From positions 434,001-498,000 of the forward strand of contig BRON01000006.1 in assembly GCA_024345305.1 (NCBI GenBank): 64,000 bases of DNA, written 5' to 3'. The position numbers and the translations under genes were made by a program. Source of the stretch: Mrakia gelida. Taxonomy: Eukaryota; Basidiomycota; Tremellomycetes; Cystofilobasidiales; Mrakiaceae. The stretch's first letter is position 1. Every line of letters starts with the position of its first letter. The notes beneath the pieces are model-generated. The model worked only from the letters and a program-made list of their open reading frames with translations. It made no database searches and was not told the origin of the DNA. Shown here in pieces: positions 53,401 through 64,000 of the stretch.

Positions 53401-56400
53401 GTGGTCGATGAACCTGTACGGAAGTGAGAAGAGGTGTGATGAGGGTCAGTGGTCGAGGAAAACGAACAGAAAAAGAGCGAACGAGGGGAGGAGCGACGCG
53501 ACTGGTACTCACTGCTTCATGAAATTCTCAATCTCTCCTTGCATCATCCTACCATCGAACGAGATGACGGACTACGAGACGAGAGGCTTTCCGGGCTTGA
53601 AGAATTTCTGGGTGGGTGACGGTGAAGAAAGGAGCGAGGGGAAGGATCAACTTTCGAGTTTCGGACGACGCGTCGAGACTCAAGAGGAGGGAAGGAGGGA
53701 CACGAACCTTCCCCATCAAGTTCCAGGACCCGTTGTTGGCGTTGACGGTCTGGTTGTTTCCGTAGCCGACTGATCCAGAACGAAAACAAGAGCAAGCCCG
53801 AGCGAGTCAGTTTCTGACGCTCGTTTCATCTTCGCTCGAGCTCGAATGGACTCACCTCTAGGAGGCATCAAGACTCTCGCATCGCAAGTCAACATATCCG
53901 AAGAGACGTCCAGACCCCAGGCAGCGATTTTGGGAAGTCGAGAGTAGTCGAGTTCCCTCCTCCAGTTGTTGATCCCGGACATGCGCTGAGGAGGCTGTTT
54001 GTTTCAACGAAACAAGACGAGAAAGAGGTCAGGTTCGAGCGATGAGAAGAGGAGGAAGAGGAGAGGAGGAAAGGAAGGGCGAGAACGAACGGGAAGAGCC
54101 GAGTGCTTGATCATCTCTGTCCAAACGAAACGAGAGGCAGGGAGAATATGAGGGATGGTCAGCTTCGAGTTCGAGAGCCGCACGACGAAAGCGGGAAAGG
54201 GAGAACGAACCAGCAGTCTGATCCGAGGAGAGTCGAGTAGGAGGGCTGGTAGAGAGATAGAGATGAGGTGATGAGGGAGTCAGCGGAATGGAACGAGACG
54301 CGTGTGACTCCACGAGAACCGACGAACGCGACTCACATCGAGTGGTTGGGAAGGATCGTGACGAGTTCGAAGGGGACCATGTTCTTCTTGTACTGCACGC
54401 AGGGAAGGCCAGGGAAGTTCTGCGTGTGTTTCAGATCGAGGTTCGGATCAAAGCGCACGAGGGAGGGAGGGACAAAGAGAGAAGAGAAAAGAAAACGATC
54501 AGCGAAAAGGTTCGTTTCCGTCTGCGAAGGGTCGAAGTCGGTCGAAGAGGACAAGGCTTTACCAAAGTGACGTTGTATTGCTCCTTGAAGTATTGAACGA
54601 CCTGACAGAAAGAGGAAGAAGAGAAGAAGAAGATGGTCAGCGACGAGGAGCGGCGACGCGAACGAAGAGCAGCAGGATGAGCGAGGACTCACGGTCATCT
54701 CCCTCTGGTTCGCATCTCGGAACTTGATCCTGCTGGCGGACTCAAGAGAGATCGAGAGAAGCGAGTAGACTTGGTTTGGGTTTCGGTGAGAGACGGTGAA
54801 CCTGAAGGAGAGAAACGGAACCCAGAACGAACGACGCGGCGAGTCAGCTCTTCAATTCGAGTCGAACTCCCTCCCCTCCCTTCTCTTTCACATCGAGAGT
54901 TAGATTGAGACTCACCTAGCTCCCTTGAGGATCCTCTTGAGGTTGTTGATCTGAGGAGGGCTCAACTGAGTCAAGGGCGCTCCTCCTCCTCCTCCTCCTT
55001 GGAAACCACCTCGACCTCGAGGAGGTCCTCCTCCTCGACCACCTCTGAATCCTCCTCGTCCTCCGGCTCCCCCTCCTCCGTCGAGACCGAGGATCCTCTT
55101 GGCGACATCGATGAGAGGTCCTTCTTGGACGAAAGCCTGAACGAGCAAAGCAAGACGAAGCGAGGGTCAGTCGAGTGAAGATCGCTCGAAGGAGGGAAGA
55201 GAGGAAAGAAAGGGAGAAAACGAACAGTGTAAGCGGTGTCGAGATTGATAGCAGGGTAGCCGAGGTTGGTAGGTCTGAAGGATTGGAAGAATCCCTTTCC
55301 GACGGTAGCTCCTTGAGGGAGGTCGACTCTGATTCAATTCGAAGGTGAAGCAGATCAGCGATGGTCGACGCGTTCGAACCAACACGAGCGACGAGTTCGA
55401 GACGACTCACCGATCAGACATCCCAAAGAACCTGTTTCCTCCTCCACCGACAGGAGTGAACCTCTCCGAAGGGTCATCTCGAAGAAGAACGTTGACCTGA
55501 CCCGAAACCAAACCGGTGAAACCAAGATCAGCTCGCGTTCTCCCTTCTCCTCTCCTCTCCCCTTCCCCACCCGCCCACCCTTCAAACCAAATCCAAAGCA
55601 CTCACCGCCATGATAGCCGTCAAAGCGGCCTCCTGAGCCTGATGAGCCTGAAGTTCTCCCCTGCAGTAAGCCTGAAGCTGAGTCGAGTCGATCTGGTTGA
55701 CCTCCCTCAAGACGACCTTGAACCTCCTGGACGGTTCCTCGACCTCCTCGGTGGACGTAGATACTTGTTCTTGCAATCCGACCTCGAAGGTTTGATCTTG
55801 AGTGAAGGGAACGGTAGAGAAGGCGTTTTGTCAACCGTCGAAGGCCCTGTGGCGAAGCAAACGAAGGGAGGGGAAGGTGAGCGACGCGTCTTTTCGCACC
55901 TTCGTTTCTTGCTCGTTTTGAACTCACATAGCTCCAAACTGTTTAGCGAACTCTCCGTTGGCTTGGTCTTTGGAGAGCTGGTTGTAGACTGCTCGAAGAA
56001 GGGCGGCGGGCTTCTTTTGGTTGGCGACTTTGGCGACCTGATTCGTTCCAAAGCAGAGAAGGACGAGGTCAGTTACTCTCGTTCTTTCCCTCTTTGCGCC
56101 TCCCTCTTCCCTCCAAATATAGTACAGATTACGGTGGACTCGACTCACAGGGTTGATAACGACGTCTTAGTGGTAGATTTGCCTAGTTCCAACCCCAACC
56201 CAACGCAAAGCAAACCAAACCGTCAGCTCTGTCTCTCTCGATCTTCCCTCCCTCCCTCCCTTTCTCCCCTCCTTCTCCCCTCCCCCCCACGCTTCGTGCA
56301 CTCACTTGGGAGTCCCCTTGAATTTAACAGGGAACAAGTTCGCCTTGACCTTCAACGCTCGTCCTTGGTTCCCGTATCCTACGATCCCAAATCCAAACAA

Positions 56401-56888
56401 AGGAAGGTCAGCTCTCGTTTTAGTGAGCTCGACGTTCTCTCTCCCTCCCTCGTTCGTCGCTCCCATCCCATCCTTGCTCCTTCGCTTCCGTTCGAGCACA
56501 GACGGGGAGAGGAGTACTAACCAGGTCGAGGGATGAACGCTTTAATCGCCCAATCAATCCAAAGGAAAAGAAGAAGACACGAAGAGAAGGGAAGAAAGGT
56601 CAGCTCCAACTCCTCCAACTTCCCTTCCCTCCCTCGCACCATCTCCCCTCCATCCCCTCCTTCCCCACCGCCCTTCTCCCCCCTTGAGTTGGACGCACTC
56701 TTCAAACTCATCCCATTCATTTCCTGATCCCCATAAGCGCAATCAAGGAAGGAGAAGAACGAGAGAGGGTCAGCTCGACTTCGGAAGAAGAGCAGAAGGG
56801 AACGAGAGCGACGCACCTGAACGAGCAGATTGACATTCCCTTCGTCTTGCTGAGCTTGAGCTTGAGTAGAACCGGGTGGGGACGACAT
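50496..56888 (-). pseudogene. AGO1: Argonaute (N, PAZ, MID, PIWI) with three in-frame nonsense codons
   Basis: Start MSSPPGSTQAQAQQDEGNVN (56888), end VQNLLNKSDAFNGVQWYM then TAA (50496-50498). About two dozen exons follow the Argonaute order: FIPRPGYGNQGRALKVKANL (N domain), VNVLLRDDPSERFTPVGGG, a Gly/Arg-rich FRGGRGGGPPRGRGG insert, ASRIKFRDANQREMT and NFPGLPCVQYKKNMVPFELV (PAZ), SDQTAEMIKHSALP and PQRMSGINNWRREL (L2), LIIVILPSRDKVFYEEVKRA and VPTQCLQ (MID), then PIWI with IIFGADVTHPPVRGGG, YRAEVRLQEGRTEIIQDM, RDGVSEGQYEEVGS and TARSAHYICLVDD. The slicer residues Asp, Glu, Asp, His appear kept. Three stops interrupt the frame: TAA at 56167-56169 in YH-stop-DVVINP, TGA at 55831-55833 in AFDG-stop-QNAF, and TAG at 53572-53574 in PLVS-stop-SVISF. 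Splice phases are otherwise consistent. Either RNAi is lost here, or a product starting downstream of codon 116 is made. Confidence 0.85.
52945..52945 (-). other. AGO1: Single-nucleotide exon in the Argonaute gene
   Basis: Minus-strand T flanked by acceptor CTCATCAG and donor GTGAGC. The upstream intron (52946-53039) starts GTAAGT and the downstream intron (52861-52944) ends CTCCAG; both contain CTGAC. Joining A + T + GTCTGAGCTCAAG gives ATG TCT GAG CTC AAG, linking VKRAA to SELKLP and then VPTQCLQ in frame. Omitting the T shifts the frame. Confidence 0.6.
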
Positions 56889-58070
56889 CGCTGTCTCTCT
56901 TTCTCTCGCAGGTGGGTTGAGGGCAGGGTTTGAGGGAGGGAGGGAAGGGTGGGTGGTGGTTGGGTGGCGAGAGGAAGGGAGGGTTGGGTTGGAGCGCAGG
57001 AGGGGGGGCAAGGAGGGAGAGGTGGTTAATAGACTGGCGCGGGGGCAGATTCTTTTCTTCGCGGCAGATTTTCGGAGAAGGCGGGCCGAAAGAATCTGGG
57101 CGAGGGGTTTCTTTGCTGGGAGCATTTTTTTCCCACAAGCGAGATCGGGAGGAACGAGGAGATGGGTCGAGACGACGACCGTCGCTCCCTTCCCTCAGCT
57201 CCGTCCCGACCGACGACGACATCTCCCCCGTCTCCTCTGCGTTTCTCTATCATCCTCGCTTCTCTCGCTCTCGCCAGCGGAATGTAATGGGAAGTAGAAG
57301 GAGATGAATCGCATCAAGGTAGGTCTAGGTGAGGTCAAAAGTGGAAGCACGGCGAGCGAAAGCGAAAGAAAGAAGTGTAAAACCATGCAAGTTCGTTAAA
57401 AAGGAAGAGTAAGAAAGAGAAGAGAAGCATATCCAGTAAGCGAGACCCGAAGGAGAAGGAGGACAAGAGAAAGGGGAGGGCATTAAGGGCGAGAAGAAAA
57501 GGGACGAGACGCGAAGGAAACGAGACGAGCGAAAGAGAGAAGAAAAAGCACCCAGAACCCAAAATGAAGGAAGAAAGAGTAAGGAAGAGAGAGGAGTCTA
57601 CAGTTATACAGTTGACGGAGAAGAGAAGGGGAACGAGAGGTAGCACTGAGAGAGAGAGAGAGAACGAGGACGAGGGAGAGATGGACGAAGGAGAAGGCTG
57701 GTAGGTCTAGGGATTAAAGGCGGAGACGGACGCGGAGAAGATCGAGGCGGGTAGGTGGTGTAGAGAGGGCGAATGCGAGAGGGAGAAGTCTAGTGGAAAC
57801 ACAAAGAGGAGCGACGCGAGCGAGGCTGGGAAGGGTAGAAGAAAAAGGTGGAGAGCAAAAAAGCGAAGCTGAGGCGAAGCGAGAAGGGTGGAGTCTAGGT
57901 CTAGGGTAGAGAAGGGTAGGACGAAGCACGAGTGGTAGGTAGTGTTGATGATGATGGTGGTGTTATGGTTATCCGACGCGAGATGGTTGGGCGAAGGAAG
58001 TGGGACGAGGGAGGACGGGGACGGGGACGCGAGGTGGAGGTTTGAACGTTTGAACCGAGGATGCGACGAT
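56889..58070. other. Intergenic region between Argonaute promoter and FYVE gene 3' end
   Basis: 1.18 kb. The left part is the Argonaute promoter and leader. The right part (57350-57900) is strongly A/G-rich on the plus strand, presumably the FYVE gene's 3'UTR. No gene supported. Confidence 0.45.
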
Positions 58071-59957
58071 TTAGAAGGTGGACCAGGTGACTCCGTAGGA
58101 TGCAGGAGCGACCTCCTCGAACTCGTTGTCGCCTCGAGGGTTGAATCGGGGAGTTCCTGGAGGGCGAGAAGGAAGGAGAGGGGAAGAACGAAGTCAGTGA
58201 CCGAAGCTTCTCGCGAGGGATCGCCAGCCGACTCGACGAAAGCCGATCAAAGCAAAGGTATAGAAGACTCACCTTCTCCTTCCTCTCGTACACCGTAGAG
58301 CTCCTCGGAAGTGGCAGCCTCCTCAGCAGCGCACTCCTCGTCGACAGGTCCTCGCCAAGGAGCGACCTCTCCCAAACTTCCTTCCCTCCTCATCTGGCTT
58401 CGATCCCTCTTCACCACCTGAACTCCAGGTCCGTAGACTCTCCTCTCCTGCCTAGGCCAAGCGAGAGGGAACTCCTTGAGCGGTCCATCCATCCAAGGTT
58501 CGTACGGCGACGTTGGCGTCCTGAGACAAAGCGACGACGAAGCCGACGAGGTGGTGAGAGGAGGACCGAACCGAGTGTTGGAGTGAGGCGAGGGCGATCT
58601 CGAGTGGGAGGGAGTTCGATGAGGAGTAGGAGCGAGGGTAGGTGTTCGGGAAGTTCGTCGAGAGTTCGAAGGTCGGATGGGAGGAGGTTGGTAAGGCGAG
58701 GTGAGAAGGCTGTGACAAGGGAGGCAAACTCTCGAGAGGACGAGCGAGTGATTTGCGGGTGGTGCGACGACGGGAGTAGGTAAAGGCGAGAGGGGAGTGG
58801 TAGGCGAGGAGGTTGAGGAAGGGAGGATAGAGGATGCCGAGGAGGAGAGGGAGAGAAGGCTCGTGGTCGTTCCCGAAGTGGGTGTGGGGAAGGTGAGGGG
58901 ATAGGTGGTGGAGGAGCAGGCCGAACAGAAGACATAGCCACACCTGCGACGAAGGAAGAGAAAGGAAAAGAAGGTCAGCTCGTACGTTTTCGCAGAAGGA
59001 GAAGAAGCGAGCGATGGCTGAAGGGAGCAGATGGGCCAGGAGAAGGGCGGAGTTGTGGTTGGTTGGTCGTACCCTCCCATGCTCACTCCGCCGTCTCCCT
59101 TTCGAAGCCAATCAATCCCCCGTGTTTGTCTGAGACTCGTTTTCTTTGGCGAGAGGAACGAGTGTTGCTCCCATCTCAAGAGAGAAGACCCATCTCTACC
59201 AGCACCACACGAAGCCAGAGGAGGAGAAGAGAGGAGAAAGGGAGAGAGAGGGGAAACTCACTTTCTGCAGTGATGTCTCCTCGAGGTGAAGACGCCAAAC
59301 TTGACTTCGCACCCTTCTCCGTCGCAGACCTCAGCATCCGCGTCCTTCTTCCACAAATCCTTGGACATGCCAGCGTAGCGATCCTGGAGCATCATCACGA
59401 CGACGGAGGGACCGGTGTTGTCCTCGTAGGAGGAGGAAGGGGAGGAGGAGGACTGGGTGTTTGACGCCTCGGAGGTGGGAACTGCGTGGTGCGAGTTGGG
59501 CGAGGCAGGGGAGGGCGTTCGGATGGAAGAGGATGAGATGGAGGGTGAGAGTCGAGAGGATGAAGCGTTGGATCCATTCATTGAAGAGTCGAGATCTCTT
59601 GAATCTCCCGGTGAAGATGAAGCGGAGGGAGTTGGGGAGGCTGAAGGAGGGATCAAAGGGAAGAGTCGTCAGCGAGATGAACCCAGCCAGCTCGAGGTCG
59701 TCTCCCTCTCCTGTCCCTCCCTCCTTCCCTCTTGAACCCCTTCCGTTCTAGTATAGATGACACTCACGATCACGGGAAGCAGCTTCCAATCCTTGAGAAA
59801 CGAGAAGGAGTCGCTCCCTTCGTCTGTACTCTACAGAGTCCTTCTCGGGAACGACTTTCCTTGGGCCAGCTCTCTCCTCCTCCGTCCTCGAGGGAAGTCT
59901 ACACGGATCAGAATCTTGAGGGGAGAGGGTGAGGGGTTTGGTGTTGCAGAGAGCCAT
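58071..59957 (-). CDS. FYVE-type zinc-finger protein
   Basis: Start MALCNTKPLTLSPQDSDPCR at 59957, stop TAA at 58071-58073, about 450 residues. After a Ser/Pro-rich region comes MSKDLWKKDADAEVCDGEGC, then VKFGVFTSRRHHCRKCG, YVFCSACSS and, after a roughly 60-residue Ser/Pro-rich insertion, SRVCLPCHSLL. The R-R-HHCRKCG core with paired cysteines is the FYVE signature, which binds phosphatidylinositol 3-phosphate on endosomes and vacuoles. The FYVE finger is split by an intron after RRHHCRK and is longer than usual before the last CxxC. The C-terminus has RNxRFNPRGDNEFEEV-like sequence and ends SYGVTWSTF. A role in endosomal sorting is inferred from the domain only. Confidence 0.8.
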
Positions 59958-62033
59958 CTTGAGTAGGGGAAGAAGGTGGGGAGGGGTCGGAGTATAGAAG
60001 GGGGGGAGGGGGAGAGGGAGAGGGAAGGGAGAGGGAGGGAGGAGAGGGAGAGGGTTGAGGAACGGGAGGCAGGGGGGAGGAGGGTTGGCTCTTCCCCCGC
60101 CTTTCGTCCGCGCAGCACCCTAAGAGAGGGTCGCAAACTCTAGAGCCGGGCAGCACCCCGTTTTCCTCGTGGTTCGAACAGTGCTTGACCCTTTCTGTTT
60201 TGGCCCCTTCTTTTTTTCCTCTCCCTCCTCCTCCTGGCAGAACTCTTTCCCTCCAAGTGCTTTTCTTCGACGCTCTTCGCTCTCTTCCTGCCTCTTCACC
60301 ACCCTCCCATCCTCTTCCACCCAGCCCAGACTCGAGCAAAGAAAGGAGCGCTAGGCAACAGAGAAAAACGCCATGTTTCCATACGGCCGAAAACGGAGAA
60401 AGGGAGACAGGGAGAAGCGTAGTTTCGCGCGAGGTCTCCATCCCCTTCCCCGACCTCTTTCTTCCCTTTTTTGGATCGGACCGATGCCCCCATCCCTTGC
60501 TGTTCTACATCGTCCCATCAGCTTCCACGTCCGCTGTCTCAGCCACCTAGTCTTTCGACTCTCGAGGGCAGAGGAAAGAGCAAAGACGACAAAACTGTCG
60601 AGCGAAGCTTGACGCGTCCGACCCGCGCTTCCTTTCTCTCTCTCTCTCTTTCTTCCTTCCTTCCTTCCCTGAACCAAGCCGACCTTAGGCTGGGGAACAC
60701 AGCTCCCGAAGTGAACTCTTGATCTGAGATCTGTTACGGACGGGTTGATGCGGGGGGGTCTGTCCTATTGTCGGAACGAGGACACGAGTTTTTGGAGAGA
60801 TTTGTAGAGACGCTGCTAAGAGATCGATTTCGATTTGCTGTAGATTCCGAAGAACAGGGAGGGAAAGCAAAGGCACATTTCGCTCAAACCAAGGAAAAAC
60901 GAATGAGAGGAGCCGGGTTTGAAGAACGAAACGCCTTCGTTCGTTCGTGCTGCTGCTGGCAAGTTTTGGAACGCGCATCTAGCTGGTCGTACGACCAAAA
61001 AGAGAGAGCCTGAGGGAGACCTTGCTTGACCAGTTTTGAATGAAGAGGGCTTCCCTCGGTTTTTAAGATACGCGGAAGAAAGGGCGAAAGCTGGTCTAAG
61101 GATGACCGAGGGAAGGGTTCGTTCGTTGACGGTTCGTCGCTGAGCTCAAGCGAGCCTCTGAATCCAACACTTTCGAACACCGGTACGGCGACTCGCTGAG
61201 CTCTGTGAGGTATATAGAGGCTAAGGGAAGAGGAGTTACAGTTCGCTCAAATTCGTAGTCACGAAAGGAAGGAAGGGAGGGCAGCAGCCAAGGAACCAAG
61301 CTAAGCAAGGAGGTTAAATGAAACGGAGAAGGCAGTGGCTCGCGTCGCGTCGACAAGCACGACCTCCAACCGAAATGGAAGGAGATGCGTCTGCCTTCGT
61401 TCAATTAAACTCCGAAAGACCGAGAGACAGAGGAGGCCAAGGTACAGGAGACGAGAGAACAGGAACGAGCGGGTGGAAACGGAAGGGAGGAGGAGGGAAC
61501 GAGCGAGGAGCAGAGACGAACCGAGGAGGGAGGGTGTGAAACGAGAGAGAGAGAGAGACAGCACGTCTGCAGACTCGGTTGAGTCAAGCTAGGGATTTAG
61601 AGTGTGCTCTGCGCTCAATAAGGAAGAGTGATCCCAACGTTCAAACCTCGTTTCTCGGCTCATACGCTTTGAGTCAACAAAACTGAAACGCGTCGACGTC
61701 GAGAAGGCAGCACAGCAGAATGCAGGTCTGCAGACTCGGTCGTGTTCAGCGAGAGAGCTAGAGTCTGTTCTGTGCTCTAGACCGAAGAGAGGAAGGTGCA
61801 GATGTCGTTTCTCGGCTCGTCCATTTCGAGTCGACGAAACTCAAAACGCGTCGACCTCGAGAACTCTCTGCCTCCTTCGCCTGTGCCACCTCCTCTTCGC
61901 CCAGCGGTCCTTCCATCGCAGCATCCCCAATTCGTTCAAGTCATAAGTATCGAGAGGTCCGAAAGCAACGAGGGAGAGCTACGCAAAACAGACAGTGCGA
62001 GAAGGAGAAGGGAGTCGAGCGAGCCGAATCCGT
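59958..62033. other. 2-kb gene-poor region
   Basis: No supportable gene on either strand; ORFs are short and of low complexity. The left 500 nt should be the FYVE gene's promoter. The right part contains a diverged tandem repeat (61565-61860) and the 3' flank of TAF11. Confidence 0.5.
61565..61860. repeat. Diverged tandem repeat, about 160-bp period
   Basis: Two units start GTCTGCAGACTCGGT (61565 and 61727). Both continue through a GCTCTGYGCTC-like segment, TCGTTTCTCGGCTC, a GAGTC-ACAAAACT-like segment and AAACGCGTCGAC. Similarity is clear but imperfect; no ORF spans it. Confidence 0.7.
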
Positions 62034-63666
62034 TCAACGCGTGAAGAGCGACTTCTTCCTAGTCCCACTTCCAGGTCGTTTGGCTGAGCGAGATTCTCGA
62101 GCGTAGAGGCGATGAGCCTCTCTGAGGTGGAAGGGAGTCAGGGGACCTGTGTGGCCTTGGGCTTGTTGGACTTCGCGAGCTGGGGAAGGGAGGAGGGAAG
62201 AGAGGGAAGAGGGGAGGCGAAGTCAGTTTGAGATTCCAGTCGGAGTGAAGGAGCTTGGGAAGGCAGATTGAAGGTGGTGTATTGGTGGGGTGGCGCTGAA
62301 GTGGTTGAGGTGGTTCGAGGACGCGAAGAGGAGACGACGCGTCGACTCGAGGTGAGTCTACGCAACTCGCGGAGAGTCTTCAACGGTGTCCAGCTAGCAC
62401 GACGTAGAAGAGAAAAACAGGCACGAGGAACGCGAAGAGAGATGCGACGAACCTTTCCTGATGATCAGACCGACGTAGACCTTCGAAATACCTCCCACGA
62501 TCTGAGCGAGCTCGTCCGAGATGGTGTGACCCGTCGTGTGGATGATGTACTGCAAAAAGGAAGAAGGAGGAGGCTTCGGTAAGTTACTCTGATACGTGAT
62601 CGAGCGGTAGGCTGAGGCGAGTGAGAGTGAAGAAGCTCGAGGAGAGGGAGGAGATGGGTCGAGGAGGATGAAGGAAGGAGGGAGGTGTTGAGCTCGAGCT
62701 CCAGTCGAAGGTCACCCCGCTCGCCGTCGCCACACCTCCTCGAGAGAGAAACCATCTCGAGCAGATGTGGCACAACGTCCAGAGCGGCGACTAGTGGCAG
62801 GAGTGGTTAAGAAAGGGTGGACGAGGTGGACGAACCTTCTTCATCTGAGCTCGAGGGAAGGACGAGGTCTTCCACGAGTCGAACCTCGCTCGTTGATTCT
62901 TGTCCATGTGGTCGACGAGGAGCCTGTTCCAACCAGACAACAGTGAAGAGATCAGCATCGTCTACCCTTCATAGAGATTGCCTCGACACTAGGAGGGCAG
63001 CCAACGAGGGCGAGAACGAGAGCGAACGTACATCTGAGCTTCCTTGACCTCATCCAACCTCTCCTTCACCTCCTTCGCCTCTCCCGCCGCCCCACCCATC
63101 TCATCATCCTCGTCCTCCTCTTCTTCCTCCTCCTCCTCCATCCCAGTCCCACCAGCTCCAGCAGTCCCTTCCCTTCCGCCACCATCCATCGTCGACTCTC
63201 TCCTCCTCGATCCACCCATGGGCGTCCCAGCTCGACTCCCTCCCGCCACGCTCCTACTCCTGCTCCCAGCTCTCCCTTCTAGATCCTCGTCGTAGTCGTC
63301 GTCCCTGTTGAGACCTGCATCCTGATTTCCATCCCCTGCTCCATCTACGAGGTCGTCTTCGTCGATGTCGTCCTCGAGGGAGAGGGAGCGTTCCTTCTGC
63401 TTCTTCTTGGACGGTCGAACTCGTTTGGGAGCGGCTGAGGAGGGAGTGCTGTTCCGTTGGGGAGAGACGGACGAGTTGGCAGCAGCGATTTTGTTGGCTC
63501 TGGGTTTGTAGGGACCTCGTGATCCCTTCCCTGTAGGTTTGTTGGAGTTGCGATTCGTAGGAGGAGGAGGATTGGGAACTGGAGAGAAGGAGGAAGGGGA
63601 GCCGCCTCCGGGAGAGGAGTAGGGCTGGTAGGACTGCTGCTGGTCGTAAGGCTGAGAGTAGTCCAT
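62034..63666 (-). CDS. TAF11: TFIID subunit 11 (TAF11, histone-fold)
   Basis: Four exons encode about 320 residues. The N-terminal 200 are disordered: MDYSQPYDQQQSYQPYSSPG, a basic PTGKGSRGPYKPRANKIAAA, acidic LEDDIDEDDLVDGAGDG and a run of Glu. The conserved C-terminus reads RLLVDHMDKNQRARFDSWKT, SSFPRAQMKKYIIHTTGHTI, SDEIAQIVGGISKVYVGLII, then AREVQQAQGHTGPLTPFHLR and EAHRLYARESRSAKRPGSG. This matches the TAFII28/TAF11 histone fold (LLxxM, QxxR, FP-x-x-x-x-K, TG-x-x-x-S, GISKVYVG, PL-P-HLREA), which pairs with TAF13 in TFIID to support RNA polymerase II initiation. The GTTCGT donor before the last exon and phase-1 junction fit. A long acidic/basic N-terminal extension is common in fungal TAF11. 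Confidence 0.92.
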
Positions 63667-64000
63667 GGGAGGGGTGAAGAGGAGAGGAAGGGAAGTAGGA
63701 GATCCGATAGAAGGTCAAGAGAAGATGGTGGCGATGGTTTGAAGTTCGGACGAAGCTCACCGTCTCGTCTCCTTCCCTTTTTCGCAGATTCGGAGTCAAA
63801 TCTGGACTCAGCTTCTTCCCTCGACCTCGTTCTCGTGTATATCACAGAGGTAAGCTTCCTCTCAGGTCAGCAGATATATTGATTTTTCGTTGACTCGGTG
63901 ACCCGCCGGGTTGGCCGCACGAGGCTTCATTTGAGCTCGTCTTTCCCTCAACGGCTTCCTCCTCTTCCCTCCCCTCCCTTCTTCCATGCTTCCTTTCCCA
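63667..64000. promoter_or_regulatory. Upstream region of TAF11 at the window edge
   Basis: 334 nt to the edge. Contains GTGTATATCAC around 63835, a weak TATA-like spot. No second gene can be identified before the edge. Confidence 0.35.

Noticed and set aside
56167..56169. Idea that the Argonaute stops are read through or recoded
   Set aside because: Three different stop codons (TAA, TGA, TAG) are involved and all other genes here end with these same codons, so code reassignment is implausible.
60080..60200. Possible tRNA because of a GTGGTTCGAAC stretch resembling a B-box
   Set aside because: No matching A-box, acceptor stem or anticodon arm could be built around it.

Overview
This window is nuclear DNA from a fungus, most likely a basidiomycetous yeast; Pucciniomycotina/Microbotryomycetes is my guess from gene content and style, not from any search. 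It is GC-rich, and almost every gene is cut by many 60-200 nt introns. Donors are GTGAGT/GTGAGC and unusually often GTTCGT, branch sites read CTGAC or CTAAC, and exons are frequently tiny. No prokaryotic feature, rRNA, tRNA, CRISPR array or intact transposon was seen. Gene models were built by reading exons, splice phases and protein motifs directly, so exon borders are inferences.

Layout. 1-10.8 kb: DUF1349 lectin-fold protein (-, cut by the window edge), a small SRPBCC-like protein (+), V-ATPase proteolipid c (+), mitochondrial pyruvate carrier MPC1 with a long tail (+), and a SulP sulfate permease (+). 11.4-17.3 kb: SMC6 (-). 17.9-23.6 kb: a long protein with a Mim1/TOM13-like membrane motif (+), a disordered unknown (+) and a multi-pass membrane unknown (+). 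23.8-29.9 kb: phosphoinositide phospholipase C (-), complex I ESSS/NDUFB11 subunit (+), and Ap4A phosphorylase APA2 (-). 30.4-43.1 kb: two beta-lactamase-like paralogues in inverted orientation flank a zinc transporter with a huge His-rich loop (-), an L1-domain ribosome biogenesis protein (+) and OGG1 (+). 43.1-46 kb: rearranged Argonaute fragments. 46-49.7 kb: a low-complexity putative regulator (+) and a 58-residue membrane peptide (-). 50.5-56.9 kb: a full-length Argonaute gene (-) with three in-frame nonsense codons. 58-63.7 kb: FYVE-finger protein (-), a 2 kb gene-poor stretch, and TAF11 (-).

The genes are mostly unrelated housekeeping functions (mitochondria, vacuole, chromatin, transport, RNA biogenesis). 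Neighbours are often divergent and share short intergenic promoters.

Most notable points: (1) the Argonaute gene appears to be decaying in place, which implies RNAi is lost or altered here; (2) its reading frame requires a one-nucleotide exon, conserved in the rearranged copy 9 kb away; (3) microexons of 5-16 nt recur in several genes; (4) the V-ATPase c gene has an intron with no recognisable AG acceptor; (5) the palindrome GACGCGTC recurs more than twenty times, mostly in introns.
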